From Subtercola endophyticus (GTDB lineage Bacteria; Actinomycetota; Actinomycetes; Actinomycetales; Microbacteriaceae), in contig NZ_CP087997.1 of NCBI RefSeq assembly GCF_021044565.1, positions 1,426,001 through 1,490,000 on the forward strand: a stretch of 64,000 nt of DNA. Direction: 5' to 3'. Below are positions 46,767-56,327 of the stretch, in pieces. The translations under genes were made by a program, and so were the position numbers. The notes under the pieces were generated by a model. That model searched no databases. It was not told the origin of the DNA and was given only the letters and a program-made list of their open reading frames with translations. Numbering within the stretch: the first letter of the stretch is position 1; each line of letters opens with the position of its first letter.

Positions 46767-48190
46767 GCGAACCGCTCCCCCAGCCTGTCGCCCAAGAAGC
46801 GCAGACCGGCGGAATTCGACGACTTCACCAGAACCACGTCTCCCGCACGCAGCTCGCGCTCGAGCACAGCATAAGCCTCGTCTGCGGTCGGGAAGAACAC
46901 CGACTCGCCATCCCACGAGCCCTCGACCGTCGCGGCGAGGTGCAACGCGAGAGCGCCCTCGCCCACCACGAACAGCCGCTCGATTCCGAGCCGCACGATG
47001 GTACGGCCGATACGATCGTGCTCTTCGAGCGAGAACTCGCCCAGCTCGCTCATCTCGCCGACCACGGCGACGCGCCGGATGCCCTCACCCGAGATCTGGG
47101 CGAGCGTCTTCAACCCGGCGAGCATCGAATCGGGGCTGGCGTTGTAGGCGTCGTTGATGATGGTGATGCCCTGCGTTCCCGCCAGCACCTCCATGCGCCA
47201 GTGTTCGGCACGAGTCACCGACTCCAGCGCCGAGACGATGTCGGCGAGCGGCACCTCGAGGGTGTGCGCCACGGCAGCGGCCGCGAGGGCGTTCATCACG
47301 TGGTGTTCACCGAGCACCGAGAAGTTCACCACGCTCGACCGGCCGTCGGGCAGGCTCAGAGTGAAGACCGTGCCGGTGGGGGTGCTTCGAATATCGGAGG
47401 CCCGAACATCCGCCCGCTCGTCGAGCCCGAACCAGAGCACGTTCGCCCGGGTCTTCTCGGCCATACCCGCGACGCGGTAGTCGTCGATGTTGAGCACCGC
47501 GACATCGGTCGGCAGCAGGTCGGTCACCATTTCGGTCTTGGTCTGCAGCGTCTTCTCGATGCCGCCGAACTCGCCGGCGTGGGCGAGCCCGACCATGAGC
47601 ACAACCCCGATGTCGGGGCGGGCCATGCGCACCAGCCGCGTGATCTCGCCGGGCTTCGAGGCGCCCATTTCGGCGACCAGGTACTCGGTGTCGGGTTCGA
47701 GCTTCAGCATGGTGAGCGGAGCGCCGACCTCGTTGTTGAACGAGTCGCGCGGCGCGATGGTGGGCCCACGGCGCTCGAGAATCGTGCGCACCAGGTTCTT
47801 CGTGGTGGTCTTGCCGTTCGAACCGGTGATGCCGACGACCTTCAGCAGGCCGAACTCACGGATGCGGCGCACCACCTCGGTGGCCAGGTCGCCGAGCGCC
47901 TGCACCGAGTCGCCGACCACGATCTGCGGAACCGTGAGGTCGTCGAAGACGCGCTCGACGATCACGAGTTCGGCGCCGCTCTCGATGGCGGCGGGAACGT
48001 AGAGGTGCCCGTCGCTGAACTCGCCAGGCTTGGCCACAAAGATGCCGCCGGGCACAATTTCGCGCGAATCGGTGTCGACCGTTCCGCCGACGATGGTCGA
48101 CTCAGACAGGCCCTCCTGCACGGAGTGGTCCCCGAGCACCAGGGTGCCGCCGGTGATACGGGCGACCTCGTTGAGGGTCAGATCAAGCAT
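46763..48190 (-). CDS. murF: UDP-MurNAc-tripeptide-D-alanyl-D-alanine ligase
   Basis: A 475-residue Mur ligase adding the D-Ala-D-Ala dipeptide. N-terminal domain with [24 protein letters not shown] loop [17 protein letters not shown] near 115, [25 protein letters not shown] and [18 protein letters not shown] 48190 starts inside the end of murE (8-base overlap). Confidence 0.97.
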   Translation of the reverse strand: MLDLTLNEVARITGGTLVLGDHSVQEGLSESTIVGGTVDTDSREIVPGGIFVAKPGEFSDGHLYVPAAIESGAELVIVERVFDDLTVPQIVVGDSVQALGDLATEVVRRIREFGLLKVVGITGSNGKTTTKNLVRTILERRGPTIAPRDSFNNEVGAPLTMLKLEPDTEYLVAEMGASKPGEITRLVRMARPDIGVVLMVGLAHAGEFGGIEKTLQTKTEMVTDLLPTDVAVLNIDDYRVAGMAEKTRANVLWFGLDERADVRASDIRSTPTGTVFTLSLPDGRSSVVNFSVLGEHHVMNALAAAAVAHTLEVPLADIVSALESVTRAEHWRMEVLAGTQGITIINDAYNASPDSMLAGLKTLAQISGEGIRRVAVVGEMSELGEFSLEEHDRIGRTIVRLGIERLFVVGEGALALHLAATVEGSWDGESVFFPTADEAYAVLERELRAGDVVLVKSSNSAGLRFLGDRLGERFA

Positions 48191-49799
48191 GGGGTGATTC
48201 CTGCGCTGTCTGTGCGTGCTGCACGCTGGGTGAGTCTTGCACTGTTGGGAGCCAGCCGAATTCGTGCAGCGCGAGCCGCGCATCGTCTCTGGCCGAATAA
48301 GGGAGGTGTTCGCCGCTGACCTCGTGGTAATCCTCGTGCCCCGGGCCCGCATAGAGAATCGCGTCGGCGGGCGTCGCCAGGCTGAGCGCCTTTCGAAACG
48401 CTTCCCGCGGGTCGCCGACCTCGTAGACCTCGCGCTCGGGCACGGCGGCTCGTGCCGCGTCGACAAGCACCTTGCGAATAGCCGCCGGGTCTTCGGTGCG
48501 CGGATGGAAATCGGTGATCACCACGGCGTCGGAGAGCCGGGCGGCGATCTGGCCCATCTCTTCGCGCTTGCTCGGGTCGCGGTCGCCGTCGGCCCCGAAC
48601 AGCATGATGATGCGGCCGTCGGTGACCCGCCGCAGCGAGTCGAGCGTGCTGGTGAAGGCATCGGGGCTGTGCCCGTAGTCGATGAACACGGCCGGCCCGT
48701 CGTTCGCAATGCGTTCGGCGCGCCCCGGAATGTAGACCTGAATTCCGCCGTCGCGGTCGAGCGCCTGCTTGATGTCGGCGAGCGGGATGCCCGACTCCAC
48801 CAGCATCACAATGGCAAGGGCTGCGTTCTCGGCCATGTGCCGGCCGAGTACCGGAATCGAGGTGGTGAGGTTCTGGTCATCCGGCCCGCTCAGAATGAAC
48901 CGGGTCTCATCGACGGTCTCGCGCAGAATCGCGGCGTACCAGTCGGCAGGGCGACCGGGGTAGGTCGACAGGGTGACCACCGGAATGCCGGCGGTGCGCG
49001 CAAGGCGCACCCCCCACTCGGCGTCGTTGATGACGACCCCGCGACGGGCTCGATCGGGCTGGAACAGCGGGGTCTTGGCCTCGAAGTACTTCTGCATGGT
49101 GCCGTAGTCGTCGAGGTGATCGTGGGTGAGATTCGTGAAACCCACCACGTCGAACACGATTCCGTCGACCCGGTGGCGGGTGAGCGCCTGAGCCGAGACT
49201 TCGATGACCACCGCGTCAGCGTCGGCCTCGCGCATCAGAGCGAGCAGGCCGTGCACCTCGGTGGCTTCGGGAGTGGTGAGAGCACTCGTCATGGCCAGGT
49301 CGCCGATGCGGCGCTGGGCCGTCGTACTGATGCCGGCGAGAATGCCCAGCTGACGCAGAATCGCTTCGAGAATGTACGAGACGCTGGTCTTGCCGTTGGT
49401 TCCGGTGACTCCGAAGAGCGTCGGCGCGAAGTCAGCAGTGCCGTACACCCAGGCAGAGAGCGCGCCGAGGGATGCGCGGGGGTCGTCGATGACCAGCACG
49501 GGCAGCCCGCTGCGGGCCGCGAGGGCCTCGCCACGGGCATCCGTCACGATGGCGACAGCGCCGTTGGCCTTCGCTTCGTCGGCGAACTGCGCGCCGTGCG
49601 CCCGCACACCGGCGAGCCCCACGTAGAGGTCGCCGGGCCGAACCTGCTTCGACGACAGCGTGATGCCAGTGATGGTGAGCCCGTCGAGACCGGGGCGCCC
49701 GTTCGGCACGTCGAGACCGAATTGCGACACCAGGTCGGTGAGCTCTCTAGCGGTGGGGTGCGCAGGCCGCAAGGCGTTCAGCTGGCCACTCGCGCTCAC
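48183..49799 (-). CDS. murE: UDP-MurNAc-dipeptide ligase MurE, non-DAP-type motif
   Basis: A 538-residue Mur ligase adding the third, cross-linking amino acid. ATP loop [16 protein letters not shown] near 123; STTAQRRIGDLAMTSALTTP, FTNLTHDHLDDYGTM and DYGHSPDAFTSTLDSL are standard. The selectivity motif that reads DDNPR in meso-DAP enzymes (between ITD and TEDP) reads DFHPR here (48499-48516), so the substrate is probably not meso-DAP; group-B peptidoglycans use diaminobutyrate, ornithine, lysine or similar. GTG 49799 has GGAG 4 bases upstream; the frame is open further but without an RBS. Confidence 0.94.
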   Translation of the reverse strand: MSASGQLNALRPAHPTARELTDLVSQFGLDVPNGRPGLDGLTITGITLSSKQVRPGDLYVGLAGVRAHGAQFADEAKANGAVAIVTDARGEALAARSGLPVLVIDDPRASLGALSAWVYGTADFAPTLFGVTGTNGKTSVSYILEAILRQLGILAGISTTAQRRIGDLAMTSALTTPEATEVHGLLALMREADADAVVIEVSAQALTRHRVDGIVFDVVGFTNLTHDHLDDYGTMQKYFEAKTPLFQPDRARRGVVINDAEWGVRLARTAGIPVVTLSTYPGRPADWYAAILRETVDETRFILSGPDDQNLTTSIPVLGRHMAENAALAIVMLVESGIPLADIKQALDRDGGIQVYIPGRAERIANDGPAVFIDYGHSPDAFTSTLDSLRRVTDGRIIMLFGADGDRDPSKREEMGQIAARLSDAVVITDFHPRTEDPAAIRKVLVDAARAAVPEREVYEVGDPREAFRKALSLATPADAILYAGPGHEDYHEVSGEHLPYSARDDARLALHEFGWLPTVQDSPSVQHAQTAQESPHA

Positions 49800-49908
49800 C
49801 TGGCTCCTCGTTGTTGTCGATGCAGTTCTGAGGCTGCGGTTGGTCGATGCAACGGTTGTGATGCACTCGGTTCTGGGTGTGGGGCTCGTGCTGTCTCGGC
49901 GACCCTCG

Positions 49909-51690
49909 TCAGTACGACACGGGGTAGTTGACGGGCGGTGTCGTCGAGGGCAGCACGCGGTACTTCTGCAGCACTTGCGACATGACCTTCTGAAAGACCG
50001 GTGCCGCAGCGCTGCCGTCTTCAATGGTAACGGGCTTCATCAGGTTGACCGAAACGACGTACTGCGGGTCTTCTGCCGGGGCGACGCCGGCGACCGAGGT
50101 CAGGTAGCCTCCGCCGTAGGCGCCCTGACCGTTGCTCACCTCGGCGGTACCCGTCTTAGCCGCCACGTTGTAGCCCGGAATGGCGAGCAGGTCGGCCGCA
50201 TAACCACCGCTGACGACGCTCTCCATCATGTTCACCGTCTGCTGCGCCGCACTGGCCGAGACGACCTGCTCGCCTTGGGCCGCAGGCACCTCGGTTGTCG
50301 TACCGTCGGCCTGCTTGCACCCTTCGACAAGTTGAACGGGCATCCGCACACCGCCGTTGCCGAGCGTCTGGTAGATGCTGGCGATCTGCGCGGCGGTGGT
50401 GGTGACACCCTGCCCGAACGAGCTGTTGTAGAGGGTCTGCTCATCCCACTTGTTCGGGTCACCGAGAATGCCCTCTGACTCACCCGGAAAGTTCACCTCG
50501 GTCGTTTCGCCGAGGTGGAACTTCTTCATGTAGTCGTAGCGCTGCTGGGTGGTCAGCATCGCGGAGAGGATCGAGATTCCGACGTTCGACGAGGCCTGGA
50601 TCACTCCCGTGAGAGTGAACGGCAGGTCCCCGTGGGACTCGGAGTCCGTGATCACGGAGCCACCGGGCGCGGTGTACTTGTACGGCGTCAAGACCTGCGT
50701 CGCGGGGGTCGCCTTGCCCGCATCGATGAGCGCGGCGGCGGACTCCGACTTGAAAGTCGACCCTGGCTCGAACGGGCTGCTGAACGCGATCGCCCCCCAG
50801 TAGTCCGGATCTGTCGCGTCGAGGTTGTTGGGGTCGGCGGTCGGGTACTGCGCCACGGTGAGCAGTTTTCCGGTCTTCACTTCTTCGATCACGACGCTGC
50901 CCCACTGCGCCTTGGTCGCGGTGACCTGCTGCGCGAGAACCTGCTGGGCGTAGTACTGCAGGTCGCTGTCGATCGTCGTCACGACGGTACCGCCTGTGAC
51001 GGGCTGCTTGTTGACCACGAGCGTGTTCGGAATGGCGACCCCGTCGGCGCCCTTCTCGTAGGTCTGCTCACCGTCTGACCCGGCGAGGCACTGGTTCTCT
51101 TTGGCCTCGAGACCCCCGGTGCCGGTGACGACTCCGGTCGAATCGGTGCCCATGTAGCCCACCAGGTTGCCCGCCACACTGCCGTTCGGGTATACCCGCT
51201 GCGGATCGGTCTCGTAATAGAGCCACGGTATCTGCAGGGCCTTGATGGCGTTGTACTGGTCGAGGCTCACATCTTTGATGATCAGCGCGTACGAGGAGGT
51301 CTTGTCGGCGGTGAGTAGCGCGTACACCGCATCAGCCGTCTGACCCGTGATCGCCCCGATCTGCGCGGCGGCCTGAACGGGAGTGACGAGCGCTTCTGCG
51401 GCACCCGTTTTCGGGTCTAATGGAGTGAAATCCGCCACATCGACCGGCGAGGCGGTGATCGTGTACTTGATGACAGTGGTCGCCAGCACCGTTCCATTCG
51501 CGTCGACGATGTCGCCGCGGGCACCGTAAATCGATTGCGGCACCGACAGGGTGCTGTACGCCTGCTGATTGAGTGAATCGGCCTGCACGACCTGAATGTC
51601 GACCAGGCGCACCACCAGCACGGCGACGATGGCCGTGATCACGATGATGGCGAACGCGATACGGTTTCGGGTCGAGCGGGCAGAAGTCAC
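49909..51690 (-). CDS. ftsI: Septal transpeptidase (class B PBP, FtsI/PbpB)
   Basis: 593 residues: a short cytoplasmic tail, one membrane helix (about 11-28), the non-catalytic pedestal domain (GARGDIVDANGTVLA) and the transpeptidase domain. Active-site motifs: SxxK in EPGSTFKS (Ser near 311), SxN in ASSNVG (near 366) and KTG in AAKTGTAEV (near 511). It cross-links septal peptidoglycan with FtsW. GTG 51690 precedes the helix correctly. The 109-base gap to murE is the largest within the mur/fts core of the cluster. Confidence 0.96.
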   Translation of the reverse strand: MTSARSTRNRIAFAIIVITAIVAVLVVRLVDIQVVQADSLNQQAYSTLSVPQSIYGARGDIVDANGTVLATTVIKYTITASPVDVADFTPLDPKTGAAEALVTPVQAAAQIGAITGQTADAVYALLTADKTSSYALIIKDVSLDQYNAIKALQIPWLYYETDPQRVYPNGSVAGNLVGYMGTDSTGVVTGTGGLEAKENQCLAGSDGEQTYEKGADGVAIPNTLVVNKQPVTGGTVVTTIDSDLQYYAQQVLAQQVTATKAQWGSVVIEEVKTGKLLTVAQYPTADPNNLDATDPDYWGAIAFSSPFEPGSTFKSESAAALIDAGKATPATQVLTPYKYTAPGGSVITDSESHGDLPFTLTGVIQASSNVGISILSAMLTTQQRYDYMKKFHLGETTEVNFPGESEGILGDPNKWDEQTLYNSSFGQGVTTTAAQIASIYQTLGNGGVRMPVQLVEGCKQADGTTTEVPAAQGEQVVSASAAQQTVNMMESVVSGGYAADLLAIPGYNVAAKTGTAEVSNGQGAYGGGYLTSVAGVAPAEDPQYVVSVNLMKPVTIEDGSAAAPVFQKVMSQVLQKYRVLPSTTPPVNYPVSY

Positions 51691-51767
51691 GAAAGCAGGC
51701 GCCTTTCGGGTCGTTTCAATAAAACTGGATGATCGGCGCTGTCGTCACGAAGCGTCGCCGTGTTGGC

Positions 51768-52454
51768 TCAGTGGGTCGTGGGCGACGGGAGGTCACCCTG
51801 CCACGGTACTGTCGCATCGGTCGCGGCGGCCGCAGGCGCACCCGGCGTGGTGGCGGCCGGAGTTGTACCCGCGGCGGCCGTACCTGCAGCAGCTGCACCC
51901 GCCGCCGTCGCCGCCGGAGGTGCCGCCGGTGTGGCCGGCGTTGTGGCTGCGGGCGGCACGAGCGAGGACTGACCGCCGGTGAAGGTGCCCGAGCCGGCCG
52001 TAGCCGCCTTGGGCGTGCCGAGCACCGCGCCATCCGAGAGCCGCAGGTAGACGGGGTTCGAGTTGCTCACCATTCCGAGCGACTGCGCGCTCGCCGCCAG
52101 GTTCTGCGGCGACGAGAGGCTGTCGAGCTTCTCTTGCAGGTCGGCATTGGTGCGGTCGATGGTCTTCTGCTGATCTTGCAGAGACTCGATCTGGTAGGCG
52201 CCGTTCGAGAGCCCCACGCTAAGCAGCAGTTGGGTCACGACGATCGCCATCACACCGAGAATCACCACGGCGGCATAAACGAGCTTCGGCTTGCGGCGGC
52301 GCAGAACGAGGTCTGAGGCGAGGGTCAGTCGCGAGCGAATGCTCGGGCCGAGCCCAGTAGCCGGAAAGTCGTCGAACGGTTCGGCCGCGGGGTCGAACGC
52401 GGCTCGGTTGTACTCGGCCGGGGTGAATCGGGGTGACGGGGCGACGCTGCTCAT
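51768..52454 (-). CDS. FtsL-like bitopic division protein
   Basis: 228 residues. Cytoplasmic N-terminal 55 residues, one membrane helix (about 58-80, [20 protein letters not shown]), then a coiled coil ([21 protein letters not shown]) and [16 protein letters not shown], the pattern of FtsL. The last 75 residues are extracytoplasmic, almost pure Ala, Pro, Thr and Gly, ending [11 protein letters not shown]. Position between rsmH and ftsI is the FtsL slot of dcw clusters. Sequence conservation is weak, so the assignment is by topology and place. ATG 52454 overlaps the rsmH stop (ATGA). Confidence 0.8.
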   Translation of the reverse strand: MSSVAPSPRFTPAEYNRAAFDPAAEPFDDFPATGLGPSIRSRLTLASDLVLRRRKPKLVYAAVVILGVMAIVVTQLLLSVGLSNGAYQIESLQDQQKTIDRTNADLQEKLDSLSSPQNLAASAQSLGMVSNSNPVYLRLSDGAVLGTPKAATAGSGTFTGGQSSLVPPAATTPATPAAPPAATAAGAAAAGTAAAGTTPAATTPGAPAAAATDATVPWQGDLPSPTTH

Positions 52455-53443
52455 GCTGCTCTCACTCGTTCGGCCGCACGCAGACGCACGGGGGTCGATC
52501 GGGGGTTGGCGGCCTTCTCGTCGTCAGTGGCGAGTTCGGCCCCACGAACGAGAAGGCGAAGTCTCGCCTGGTGCTCGGGAAGTTCGACGGGCAGCCCGGG
52601 CGGGGTGCTCGACGTGGTTGCAGCGGCCAGAGCACGCTTGACGATGCGGTCTTCGAGGGATTGGTAGGACAGAACAACCAAACGGCCGCCCACGGCAAGG
52701 GCTGCGATGGCGGCGGGAATGGCCCTCTCGAGTGCCACGAGCTCTTGGTTGACTTCGATGCGCAGCGCCTGAAAGACCCGCTTGGCGGGGTGACCCTGCC
52801 GTGAGATCGCCGCCGGGGTGGCCTTCTGAATGAGCTCGACGAACTGCGCCGAACTGGTGAGGGGGGCGGATGCCCGGCTCTCCACGATGCGTTTGGCGTA
52901 CCGTGACGCGAGCCGCTCTTCGCCGTACTCCCAGAAGATGCGGCGCAGGTCAGCCTCGCTGTAGTCGGCGAGCACCTGCTCGGCGGTCAGGTCGGCGGTG
53001 CCGTCCATCCGCATGTCGAGGGGGGCGTCTTTCGAATAGGCGAAGCCGCGTTCGGCACGATCGAGCTGCATCGACGAGACGCCGAGGTCGAAGAGGATGC
53101 CCTGAACCTCGGTGTAGCCGAGGCCCTGCAGTGCATCCTGAATCTCGTCGTAGACGCAGTGCACGAGCTTGGCGCGCTCACCGAACGGCGCCAGCCGCTC
53201 GGCCGACAGTTTGAGCGCCTCGGGATCGCGGTCGAGACCAACGACGGTGAGCTGCGGAAAGCGGGTGAGAAAAGCCTCGGTGTGACCGCCGAGCCCGAGA
53301 GTCGCGTCGACGAGCACCGCGCCGGGTTCGCCGATGGCGGGCGAGAGCAGCTCGACGCTGCGTTCGAGCATGACCGGGGTGTGGATTTTGGTGACATCCA
53401 TGAGGTGAAGACTCAGGTCTCGTGATCTCTGATCCCCATCCAT
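52451..53443 (-). CDS. rsmH: 16S rRNA (cytosine-1402-N4)-methyltransferase
   Basis: A 330-residue SAM methyltransferase acting on C1402 of 16S rRNA. Motifs: [14 protein letters not shown], the SAM loop [42 protein letters not shown] and [15 protein letters not shown]. The start is uncertain: ATG 53443 has AGGTCAGGA just before it, ATG 53401 gives the shorter typical N terminus but lacks an RBS, and GTG 53500 also lacks one. Second gene of the dcw run after mraZ. Confidence 0.94.
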   Translation of the reverse strand: MDGDQRSRDLSLHLMDVTKIHTPVMLERSVELLSPAIGEPGAVLVDATLGLGGHTEAFLTRFPQLTVVGLDRDPEALKLSAERLAPFGERAKLVHCVYDEIQDALQGLGYTEVQGILFDLGVSSMQLDRAERGFAYSKDAPLDMRMDGTADLTAEQVLADYSEADLRRIFWEYGEERLASRYAKRIVESRASAPLTSSAQFVELIQKATPAAISRQGHPAKRVFQALRIEVNQELVALERAIPAAIAALAVGGRLVVLSYQSLEDRIVKRALAAATTSSTPPGLPVELPEHQARLRLLVRGAELATDDEKAANPRSTPVRLRAAERVRAA

Positions 53444-53504
53444 TCCTGACCTGGCACCGGGGAAGTGTGTCAGGGCCGAACGGCTGGGAGTCACAGACAA
53501 CGAA

Positions 53505-53936
53505 CTAGAAGAGCCCGGGAATCACCTCCTCCTCGGTGTCGGCGAACGCGGCTTCTTGCTCGGCCAGGTAGGTCTCCCACGCCTGGGCGTCCCAGATCTC
53601 GGCTCGGCTGCCCGCGCCGATGACCACGAGCTCACGCTCGAGACCGGCGTAGGTGCGAAGTGGTGCCGGCACAGTGACCCGGTGCTGGCTGTCGGGGTTC
53701 TCCGCACTCGCGCCAGACAAAAAAACGCGGAGGTAGTCACGCGCTTGCTTGCTGGTCACGGGAGCTTGGCGGATCTTTTCGTGCAAAGACTCGAACTCGC
53801 GGGCACTGAAGACGTAGATGCAGTGCTCTTGGCCGCGGGTCATGACGACGCCGTTCGCGAGCTCGTCGCGGAACTTCGCGGGAAGGATGATGCGCCCCTT
53901 GTCGTCGAGCTTGGGGGCGTAGGTGCCAAGAAACAT
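53505..53936 (-). CDS. mraZ: Transcriptional regulator MraZ
   Basis: 143 residues: two AbrB-like swapped-hairpin domains, [20 protein letters not shown] and [20 protein letters not shown], each with the DxxGR/HRV-type signature. MraZ forms rings that bind repeated boxes upstream of its own gene and controls the dcw operon; such boxes are visible at 53979-54035. ATG 53936 is preceded by a strong GGGGGAGAG RBS. The upstream in-frame codons run through the operator and are rejected. Confidence 0.96.
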   Translation of the reverse strand: MFLGTYAPKLDDKGRIILPAKFRDELANGVVMTRGQEHCIYVFSAREFESLHEKIRQAPVTSKQARDYLRVFLSGASAENPDSQHRVTVPAPLRTYAGLERELVVIGAGSRAEIWDAQAWETYLAEQEAAFADTEEEVIPGLF

Positions 53937-53978
53937 GCCACTCTCCCCCTCATTTCCGGCCAGACTGCGGGTGTTCCT

Positions 53979-54035
53979 CCACTTTACTCCACTTCGCCCC
54001 ACTTAACAATCATTTCCCTCCACTTCTGCCCCACT
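53979..54035 (-). promoter_or_regulatory. MraZ box operator array
   Basis: On the minus strand AGTGG occurs at 53979, 53989 and 53999 with exact 10-base spacing (units of the form AAGTGGNNNN), then again at 54020 and 54031. This is the repeat type bound by MraZ in other bacteria (TGGGN or AAAGTGKN3 units, about one helical turn apart). It begins 43 bases before the mraZ start and probably overlaps the dcw promoter. Confidence 0.8.
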
Positions 54036-54076
54036 CCCTCCCCCGAGGTCGCCGGGTCGCCGTTTTCGGGCACAAA

Positions 54077-54107
54077 AAAAGGACCGGCCCGAAGGCCGAT
54101 CCTTTTT
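54077..54107 (-). terminator. Terminator after the DUF3040 gene
   Basis: On the minus strand AAAGGATCGGCC-TTCG-GGCCGGTCCTTT followed by TTTTG: a 12-base stem with one G-T wobble and a stable TTCG tetraloop. It insulates the DUF3040 gene from the mraZ promoter. Confidence 0.85.
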
Positions 54108-54127
54108 CGTAGAACGGAAGAGTCTGG

Positions 54128-54514
54128 TTATTCGTTCTTCTCGTCGCGGTTGTCCCAGCGATCACCGAGGCGATCCATGAGACCCGCCTTGTTGCCCGAC
54201 GATTTCGACCCTGACGACGACGTCTTGGCCGAACGCGAAGCGGATGCCCGCCCGAGCTTCGAGGGGCGAAGTGCCAGCAGCACACCGGTGAACATCACCG
54301 CGAACCCCAAGATGCCGACGATGGGTGCGTGCAAGATGACCCCGACGATCACGACAGCGAGACCGACGATGGCCAGAAGCACACCGAGAACGAGTGACCC
54401 GTAATTCAATCGGCCCCTGCCACCACCGACAGCCGACACGAAATCGGCATCGTTGTGGTAGAGACTGCGCTCCATCTCATCGAGGAGCTTTTGCTCTTGC
54501 TCCGAAAGCGGCAT
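54128..54514 (-). CDS. DUF3040 family membrane protein
   Basis: A 128-residue protein starting MPLSEQEQKLLDEMERSLYHND, the highly conserved DUF3040 N terminus. Two membrane helices (about 40-58 and 63-82) follow, then a Ser/Lys-rich tail. Function unknown; homologues are near-universal beside mraZ in actinobacteria. ATG 54514 is preceded by GAGGTGAAG; the 26 codons open further upstream lack an RBS and approach the divergent synthase gene. Confidence 0.9.
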   Translation of the reverse strand: MPLSEQEQKLLDEMERSLYHNDADFVSAVGGGRGRLNYGSLVLGVLLAIVGLAVVIVGVILHAPIVGILGFAVMFTGVLLALRPSKLGRASASRSAKTSSSGSKSSGNKAGLMDRLGDRWDNRDEKNE

Positions 54515-54626
54515 TTTCTTCACCTCAGGTTCGGGATCGACCGGCCGGGCGACCTCCCCATGCGGATGCATCAATCGGTCGTCGTACGGCAAATCTTACT
54601 GCGCAGTCTGTAGCTAGGCTAGGCGC

Positions 54627-55742
54627 GTGACAGAAAGTACACACCTGACGAAGCTCGTCGATAATCGCATCGCGAACTTCGTCACAGAACGTGAACCTAT
54701 TCTCGTCTCTATTGCGCCCGAATTGGCGACTTTCGCCGATTTCTCGCGGGATCTTCTCAGCGGTGGCAAGCGATTCCGAGCCCAGTTCTGTTATTGGGGC
54801 TGGCGTAGCGTCTCCGACCTCCATTTTTCGGGCTCGACCGCCGCGTCGACGCGGGCAGAAAACGAGTTCGCGGCCCTCGTCGAGCTGTGCACCGGGCTCG
54901 AGTTCTTTCACGCCGCAGCGCTTGTTCACGACGACATCATCGACAAGTCCGACACTCGGCGCGGCCGGCCCTCGGCTCACCGACGTTTCGAGACGCTGCA
55001 CCGCGACAGGTCATACACGGGTGACGCCGAAGACTACGGCCGAGCGAGCGCCCTGCTGATGGGCGACCTGCTCCTCGCCTGGAGCGAAGAGCTGGTGGGG
55101 CAGGCGCTCGAGCGGCTCGACTCGTCTGCCATTCCGACCCGCCTCGAGTTCAATCGCATGCGCACCGAGGTCACGCTCGGGCAATACCTCGACATTCTCG
55201 ACGAGAACGCCTGGCCGGTGCTGGCCGAAGACGAGCTGTTCGGTCGGGCCGAACGCGTGATCGTGTACAAGTCGGCGAAGTACAGCGTCGAAGCGCCGCT
55301 CGTGCTCGGGGCTCGCCTGCACGGCGCCTCCGCCGAGCAGATCGCCGCGCTTCAGGCGTTCGGCCTGCCGCTCGGCATCGCATTTCAGCTGCGGGATGAT
55401 CTGCTCGGCGTCTTCGGCGACGCCGACCGTACAGGCAAGCCCTCAGGTGACGACCTGCGCGAGGGCAAACGCACCGTACTCATCGCGCTCACCCGGCAGA
55501 CGCTCTCGCCCAGCGCGAAGCGGCTCTTCGACGAGCTGCTCGGCGATCCTGATCTGAATGCGCAGCAGATCTCCATGCTGCAGGCCACCATCTCCGACAG
55601 CGGAGCTGCGGATCGCGTGGAGGAGCTGATCGCCGCACACGCCGAGAATGCCCTGCACGCGCTCGCCACGGCACCCCTAGCCGAGCCCGCCAAACTGCAA
55701 CTGGCCACGCTAGCCACGCGCATCACGCAGCGCGACGCCTAA
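54627..55742 (+). CDS. Polyprenyl diphosphate synthase
   Basis: A 371-residue trans-isoprenyl diphosphate synthase. First Asp-rich motif LVHDDIIDKSDTRRGRP, second motif FQLRDDLLGVFGD, and the Lys of LLSGGKRFRAQF for IPP binding. Product chain length (GGPP or similar) depends on residues before the first motif (GLEFFHAAAL) and cannot be fixed by eye. In M. tuberculosis idsA2 sits next to Rv2175c-pknL, as here. It may supply precursors for carotenoids, menaquinone or lipid carriers. GTG 54627. Confidence 0.92.
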   Translation: MTESTHLTKLVDNRIANFVTEREPILVSIAPELATFADFSRDLLSGGKRFRAQFCYWGWRSVSDLHFSGSTAASTRAENEFAALVELCTGLEFFHAAALVHDDIIDKSDTRRGRPSAHRRFETLHRDRSYTGDAEDYGRASALLMGDLLLAWSEELVGQALERLDSSAIPTRLEFNRMRTEVTLGQYLDILDENAWPVLAEDELFGRAERVIVYKSAKYSVEAPLVLGARLHGASAEQIAALQAFGLPLGIAFQLRDDLLGVFGDADRTGKPSGDDLREGKRTVLIALTRQTLSPSAKRLFDELLGDPDLNAQQISMLQATISDSGAADRVEELIAAHAENALHALATAPLAEPAKLQLATLATRITQRDA

Positions 55743-55757
55743 CCGGCGCGCACGGTC

Positions 55758-55823
55758 GAGACCGCCACGTGCGGCCGAGATCCGCGGGTACACGCGCCGA
55801 TTTCGGCCACCGGTGCCGGTCTC
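55758..55823. terminator. Nested hairpin between convergent genes
   Basis: GAGACCG (55758-55764) with CGGTCTC (55817-55823) encloses GGCCGAGATC (55773-55782) with GATTTCGGCC (55799-55808, one mismatch). It lies in the 93 bases between the synthase stop and the convergent Rv2175c-like stop. No T-run. Confidence 0.4.
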
Positions 55824-55835
55824 GTGCCCGAGTGG

Positions 55836-56177
55836 TCAGCCGAGAGCTTGGGCTACGCGGCGCACTTCGGCCTTGCGGCCCGCGCGCAGGGCGTCGATGG
55901 GGGCCGCGTCGAGCGAGTCTTCGGGCTCGAGCAGCCACTGCATCATCTCGTCGTTCGAGAATCCGCTGTCGCCGAGCACGATGATGGTGCCCTTCAACTC
56001 GCTGAGCGGCTGGTCGTCGACGAGAAAGTCCTCGGGAACAGAAAGTACGCCGTCGCGGCGAACGGCAAGCAGCGAGTGCTCTTCGATGAGCTTTCGCGCC
56101 TTGCTGGGGGTTATGCCCAGCCGTTCGGCCAGGTCGTTCAGGGGTAGCCAGGTTCGGGCTGAAGTTGTGTCACTCAC
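55836..56177 (-). CDS. Rv2175c family DNA-binding protein
   Basis: A 113-residue winged-helix protein: TWLPLNDLAERLGITPSKAR (HTH) and RRDGVLSVPEDFLVDD, followed by KGTIIVLGDSGFSNDEMMQW. In M. tuberculosis Rv2175c is a DNA-binding substrate of the kinase PknL, phosphorylated on an N-terminal Thr. Here the N terminus MSDTTSARTW holds adjacent Thr residues. It is divergent from a Ser/Thr kinase across 150 bases, keeping the mycobacterial pairing. The GTG at 56177 is the first start in the frame before the HTH. Confidence 0.88.
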   Translation of the reverse strand: MSDTTSARTWLPLNDLAERLGITPSKARKLIEEHSLLAVRRDGVLSVPEDFLVDDQPLSELKGTIIVLGDSGFSNDEMMQWLLEPEDSLDAAPIDALRAGRKAEVRRVAQALG

Positions 56178-56327
56178 AGCACAAGCCTGCCACGCGGGTC
56201 GTACCGCAGCACAATCCCTTGCGTAAAACGGAGGCGTCGGGGTGCGAACGTCTCGATTCGGTAGCGGTATCGGTGCGGCGCAGTGTCGATACAGCTTTCC
56301 GCGGAGTCGGCAATTTAGACTACGGGC

